Below the pieces are notes generated by a model, which was not told the origin of the DNA, ran no database searches, and was given only the letters and a program-made list of their open reading frames with translations. Positions 60,792 through 64,000 of a DNA stretch of 64,000 nt are shown here, piece after piece. Positions within the stretch are counted from its first letter, which is position 1. Every line of letters begins with the position of its first letter. The translations under genes and the position numbers were made by a program. The stretch covers positions 62,001 to 126,000 of the forward strand of contig JAODUP010000105.1 in NCBI GenBank assembly GCA_025642065.1, in the 5' to 3' direction. The DNA is from Paralvinella palmiformis (taxonomy: Eukaryota > Annelida > Polychaeta > Terebellida > Alvinellidae).

Positions 60792-60860
60792 ATGTGTGAA
60801 TATCGTTTGCTGTGTTTATTGTCATCACCATAGCTGCCACAATGGCTAACAAACAGTCAG
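60792..60860 (+). CDS. Translation-start exon of an unrecognised gene
   Basis: Acceptor TTCACTTCATTGCAG|ATG at 60791/60792 and donor TCAG|GTAAGT at 60861 bound a 69-base exon. The favoured start is ATG at 60842 in a good context (CCACAATGG: A at -3, G at +4). It encodes MANKQS plus one base, ending in phase 1. The exon also opens with an ATG that gives a 13-codon upstream frame ending in TAG (60831-60833), which could dampen translation. The acceptor implies a 5' non-coding exon upstream, perhaps in the GC-rich block at 59520-59960. I found no phase-compatible second coding exon before the window ends, so the first intron would exceed 3 kb. Product not identifiable from six residues. Confidence 0.5.
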
Positions 60861-62377
60861 GTAAGTTAGTAGCTTATTGATAAATTGATGAATAATAGTA
60901 ATTTTACATATAATGCTGCCTGGATATAATGTGCCCATGTTGGGACGTCAGTGAGTAGAGTGAAAACGGTTTACAACATGATGTTTAAGATGCAGGAGAT
61001 AGCCATTAGGACGTGGTTCAATCCTGACATCAAGCCAAAAATTGTAATATCATGCACTTAATGTACCCCTACAAGTGATTGGGGCTTGCCAATTGACATC
61101 TCAATTGGCACTATGAAGCATGTTTCTGATTTAGTTCGTTTCTCACGTATACTTAGCCATGTAATTTTGAACCATATGAATTATATAGGTAGGACTAATT
61201 ATATATCACATCCCCCCCCCCCGAAATTTGTTAAAGTCACAATATTTGAAGTACATGCACTTGGACCTGTCACCAAATGTAGCTACATGCCATAATGCTA
61301 TAAATAAAATTATGTGATGGCAATATAATTTGGTATCAGCAACTGATGTATTATTGTCCAATATTTTGAATATATATTCATTGTATTTTTAATTTAAGCC
61401 TATACTAAATCAAATATTCAGATATTGTTCATTCAAGCATACTTTCATTATATAGAATCTTTTGCTTTAATAAACTGCAGGAAAGAGCTTTATATACTGG
61501 TACTATGCTGAGATGACCTGATTTTTTATTTTAATCAGCAAGTGTTTGATGAATAACCATTAATTACTTACATTATTATTTATATCATTATATAGAATAT
61601 AATTGCTGAGTGATTTGCTGCTATGGGAGTTGTTGCTAACACCTGTCTACAACTGTTTGAAATATGCTTAATAACCAAATGAGATAAAGTTATAACTAAT
61701 CTGCTAATTGTCTAGTGTTGTGTATTTATGTTTACAGGATGCCTATTATATGATTAAAGCAATGTTTGGTGGGTATATGATTTATAATAGCTTTACCTAT
61801 ACATAATAAACTAGAAAATAGGTTTCTATTTTGAGTAACAATAACAAAAAAATATATAAACGTTTTAATGTATACACAACAAAAAGGCCATTAATCTCAT
61901 TTCACTATTAGTTTTATTTTTAATTGCACCGTATTAACCAGATACCATAGTTCATTAATAAAATAATACAATCAGAATTAGTTGCTAATCAGAAAGCAGT
62001 AGTATTACCAGTAGGTGTCCGGGGAGTTGGGTGTCAGTTAAGTGCAGTTTGGAGAACTAATATACTTGGCCACCTGCAGTTAATTGTAGGGGATGGTGTG
62101 TTATACCAGGGTTTTTATGATTTTAATATAAAAGGAAATATGTTAAAGGAAAATGGTGTTTTAAAAGAAATAGATTACAGCTTAGTTAGACAGTGATAAA
62201 TAGTAGAGCACTGTGTATTTATAGATGTGTGTGCATGAATGTAGGTGCAGACCTTCTACGGTGTTGGGGTCAATTAAGGGGGGGGTCTGGTCGAAATTTA
62301 TTGGCCGGGCTACTTCTTGGTTAGCAAAGAGAGGGTTGAAACCCACCTCTACATATAAACATGTATATCAATGTTCT
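60861..62377 (+). other. Putative first intron, no exon seen
   Basis: AT-rich sequence. The acceptor-like TTTATGTTTACAG near 61738 is followed in the required phase by a stop after six codons, so it is not a coding exon of the gene starting at 60842. A C run lies at 61211-61220. Confidence 0.35.
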
Positions 62378-62570
62378 CAGTAGCCAGCCTTTTCAGTAGG
62401 GTATAGAGTAGACGACCTCTTACAAACAGTAGGTAGTGGTTCACCTGTGGTGGCCTGTAAAAACACCGCCACGCCGCGGTCCAACACGCTACCACTAGAC
62501 CACGGAGGCGCCCCCGGTAGGCCGTGGGGTAGTGGTAGTTATATCAACACAGTAGTGATCCTTCTCGATT
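62378..62570 (+). repeat. Dispersed repeat R3, copy 2, with SINE-head insert
   Basis: GCCAGCCTTTTCAGTAGGG, ATAGAGTAGACGACC, TTCACCTGTGGTGGCC, TAAAAACACCGCCACGCC, then GGCCGTGGGGTAGTGGTAG, in the same order as 36975-37165. Between the last two blocks copy 1 has a different, GC-rich spacer while this copy has a reversed SINE family 1 head. Confidence 0.7.
62476..62515 (-). repeat. SINE family 1 head only, minus strand
   Basis: The minus strand reads GGGGGCGCCTCCGTGGTCTA, then GTGGTAGCGTGTTGGACC: the first ~40 bases of SINE family 1 with its A box, and nothing of the B box, body or tail. Confidence 0.7.
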
Positions 62571-63056
62571 GGAAAGGGTGTATAGGGTTTTCCCCTGAAA
62601 AAGTAGGCGATGAGGGACTGTAGCAATGTATTTAAAATTAGAAACCAATATGGATGTTATCAACTTTTTCACTACATTAGCACTAGTAGATTATGGCCAG
62701 TGATGGCTATATATCTAATTAGCTGGTACGTGTATAATGATTTGATCAAGCTTGAATATAGTTTGGAGCTCACCGTGCATTATCACAATGAAATGACAAT
62801 CCACGGAGTTTGGGTTTATACACCCCAGGTGTTAAAATGAATGACTGGCAGATCATTATTGATTTGGATGGTGATATTGATTACATGTCAGTTTTTTCAG
62901 TTTTCATCGATTTATGTTACCTTGTGTAATGGACCTAAGTGACATTGATAAAGTCATCATTAATTTATATGATATTCTATAACATAAACTGTTTGTCAGA
63001 ATGCCCAAGCATTGTAGCCACTGTTATCTTCTAGTTTAATCTTAAATGCCAATTCC
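62571..63056. other. Unassigned sequence
   Basis: A 76-codon frame (62610-62840) has no motif; no splice signals pair with the 60842 start. Confidence 0.3.
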
Positions 63057-63254
63057 ATGGATGAGGCAGGCCTGCTAATTGGTTATTATGGCAAGATGAT
63101 CTACCAACTTCTTCACCTGAAACATCTCCATGCCTCCATGTATCCAAAGATTTTTGTAATTGTGGAACTGACATCCACCCTGACAATTACATCATGTGAA
63201 TCTGAACCAAGCTTCAGTCATATATGCAACCTGGAGACTTATCAGCGTTCTTAA
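63057..63254 (+). pseudogene. hAT-type transposase C-terminal relic
   Basis: The frame contains MYPKIFVIVELTSTLTITSC followed by ESEPSFSHICNLETYQRS. This matches the pattern of the hAT dimerisation region, where a YPxI/L...LTLPVT-S-CERSFS-LR-IKTYLRS core is typical of ZMYM1-like/hAT transposases. Here the ERSFS core has become EPSFS and the KTYLRS end ETYQRS. About 35 residues align by eye; the rest of the transposase (DDE core, zinc finger) is missing and a stop follows directly. It is a degraded fragment inside the putative first intron of the gene starting at 60842. Confidence 0.6.
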
Positions 63255-63692
63255 TCAGCATTGCTTACTGTCCACAAATTTATGTCAGTTGATTTAATAG
63301 GATAAGATAATTACTGGATTTTCAAGACATGAGACACTCTCAACACTTGGAAATTTGGAGTTATGATGCTTAGATTTTTTTAATTATTTAATAATTAGTT
63401 CATAATATGTAGTTTATAATATATTTAGTATGCCCTGGATTCTGAGAATAAAGTGTTATGTATATATGTTTTACATGTTATTTTATACGTACCCCTTCAA
63501 TGCATGTGAGCAACGTTGGACATAAACACTTACTGGAAATGGTTGTTATTAATGGGTGGCAGCTGTTAAACAATTATATGTTTGATAATACACAGTGGAT
63601 AATGTGTGGGGCTTTATTGATCTGGTATTTACTGTATGATAGCAAATATTGGCTAGTAACTACTGTTCTTTGGTGTCTGTTATTCTGTTGAC

Positions 63693-63694
<2 letters not shown>

Positions 63695-63767
<73 letters not shown>

Positions 63768-63780
63768 CACACACACACAC

Positions 63781-63842
<62 letters not shown>
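63695..63842. repeat. (TA)n-(AC)n-(TA)n compound microsatellite
   Basis: About 34 TA units, CATACACACACAC, then about 29 TA units. Confidence 0.95.
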
Positions 63843-63844
<2 letters not shown>

Positions 63845-64000
63845 CTGTTATAATAGCAGCAATAAGTTTAGTCTGTATTGCCTACTCTGTAACTTGTGGC
63901 AGATGAATCTCTGATTACTTCTGGGTATTAATCAATACAGATACCTAGCTAAAAACTGAACATTTGACATTTAAATCCAGGTAATGTGATAACACAAAAA
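63843..64000. other. Right edge, unassigned
   Basis: Nothing recognised. Confidence 0.3.

Noticed and set aside
61738..61760. Second coding exon of the 60842 gene at TTTACAG
   Set aside because: The phase-1 continuation reads six codons then TAA.

Overview
This is an AT-rich window of animal nuclear DNA. Introns, microsatellites, tRNA-derived SINEs, decayed LINEs and DNA transposons make up nearly everything recognisable. There is no bacterial-style gene density, operon, CRISPR array, rRNA gene or credible functional tRNA gene. The mix of (TA)n, (AC)n and (ACTC)n arrays, two tRNA-derived SINE families, a CR1/L2-like LINE, an RT relic of the VDLEKAFD type and exon copies with an IKPYxFEP-like motif suggests a marine invertebrate, possibly a mollusc. 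That assignment is an inference from repeat style only.

Coding content is sparse. At the left edge, three exons on the + strand (about 180-289, 3947-3992 and 6007-6119) join in compatible phases into the C-terminus of an unrecognised protein, with a stop codon and a downstream AATAAA. Near the right edge, an exon at 60792-60860 carries a well-placed ATG and a GTAAGT donor. It looks like the translation-start exon of a second + strand gene that runs out of the window. A GC-rich, CpG-rich block at about 59520-59960 may be its promoter region. Between the two, from about 6.2 to 59.5 kb, I see no convincing gene.

The intron and intergenic space holds several layered structures. From 1850 to 3110 lies a possible foldback/MITE whose inverted ends are built from short GGACA-type repeats, and a second element of the same design is inserted inside it (2272-2593). 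A 16-bp tandem array with similar wording sits at 34067-34178. SINE family 1 occurs about nine times, three copies with clear target-site duplications, and one copy (13203-13612) is split by a LINE fragment. SINE family 2 ends in CACT-rich tails, and one copy leads straight into a long (ACTC)n array. A TTAA-flanked element (23031-23652) and a TA-flanked element inside a (TA)n array (46674-47220) are probable non-autonomous DNA transposons. Two diverged copies of one 410-455 bp promoter-plus-first-exon-like unit lie at 37951-38365 and 53507-53961. Relics of an RTE-like reverse transcriptase (27260-27775), a CR1/L2-like LINE 3' end (52222-52935) and a hAT-like transposase C-terminus (63057-63254) complete the mobile content.

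The best candidate for something undescribed is the nested GGACA-repeat element pair and its possible relative at 34 kb. All calls are by eye. Boundaries of diverged repeats are approximate to about 5-20 bases.
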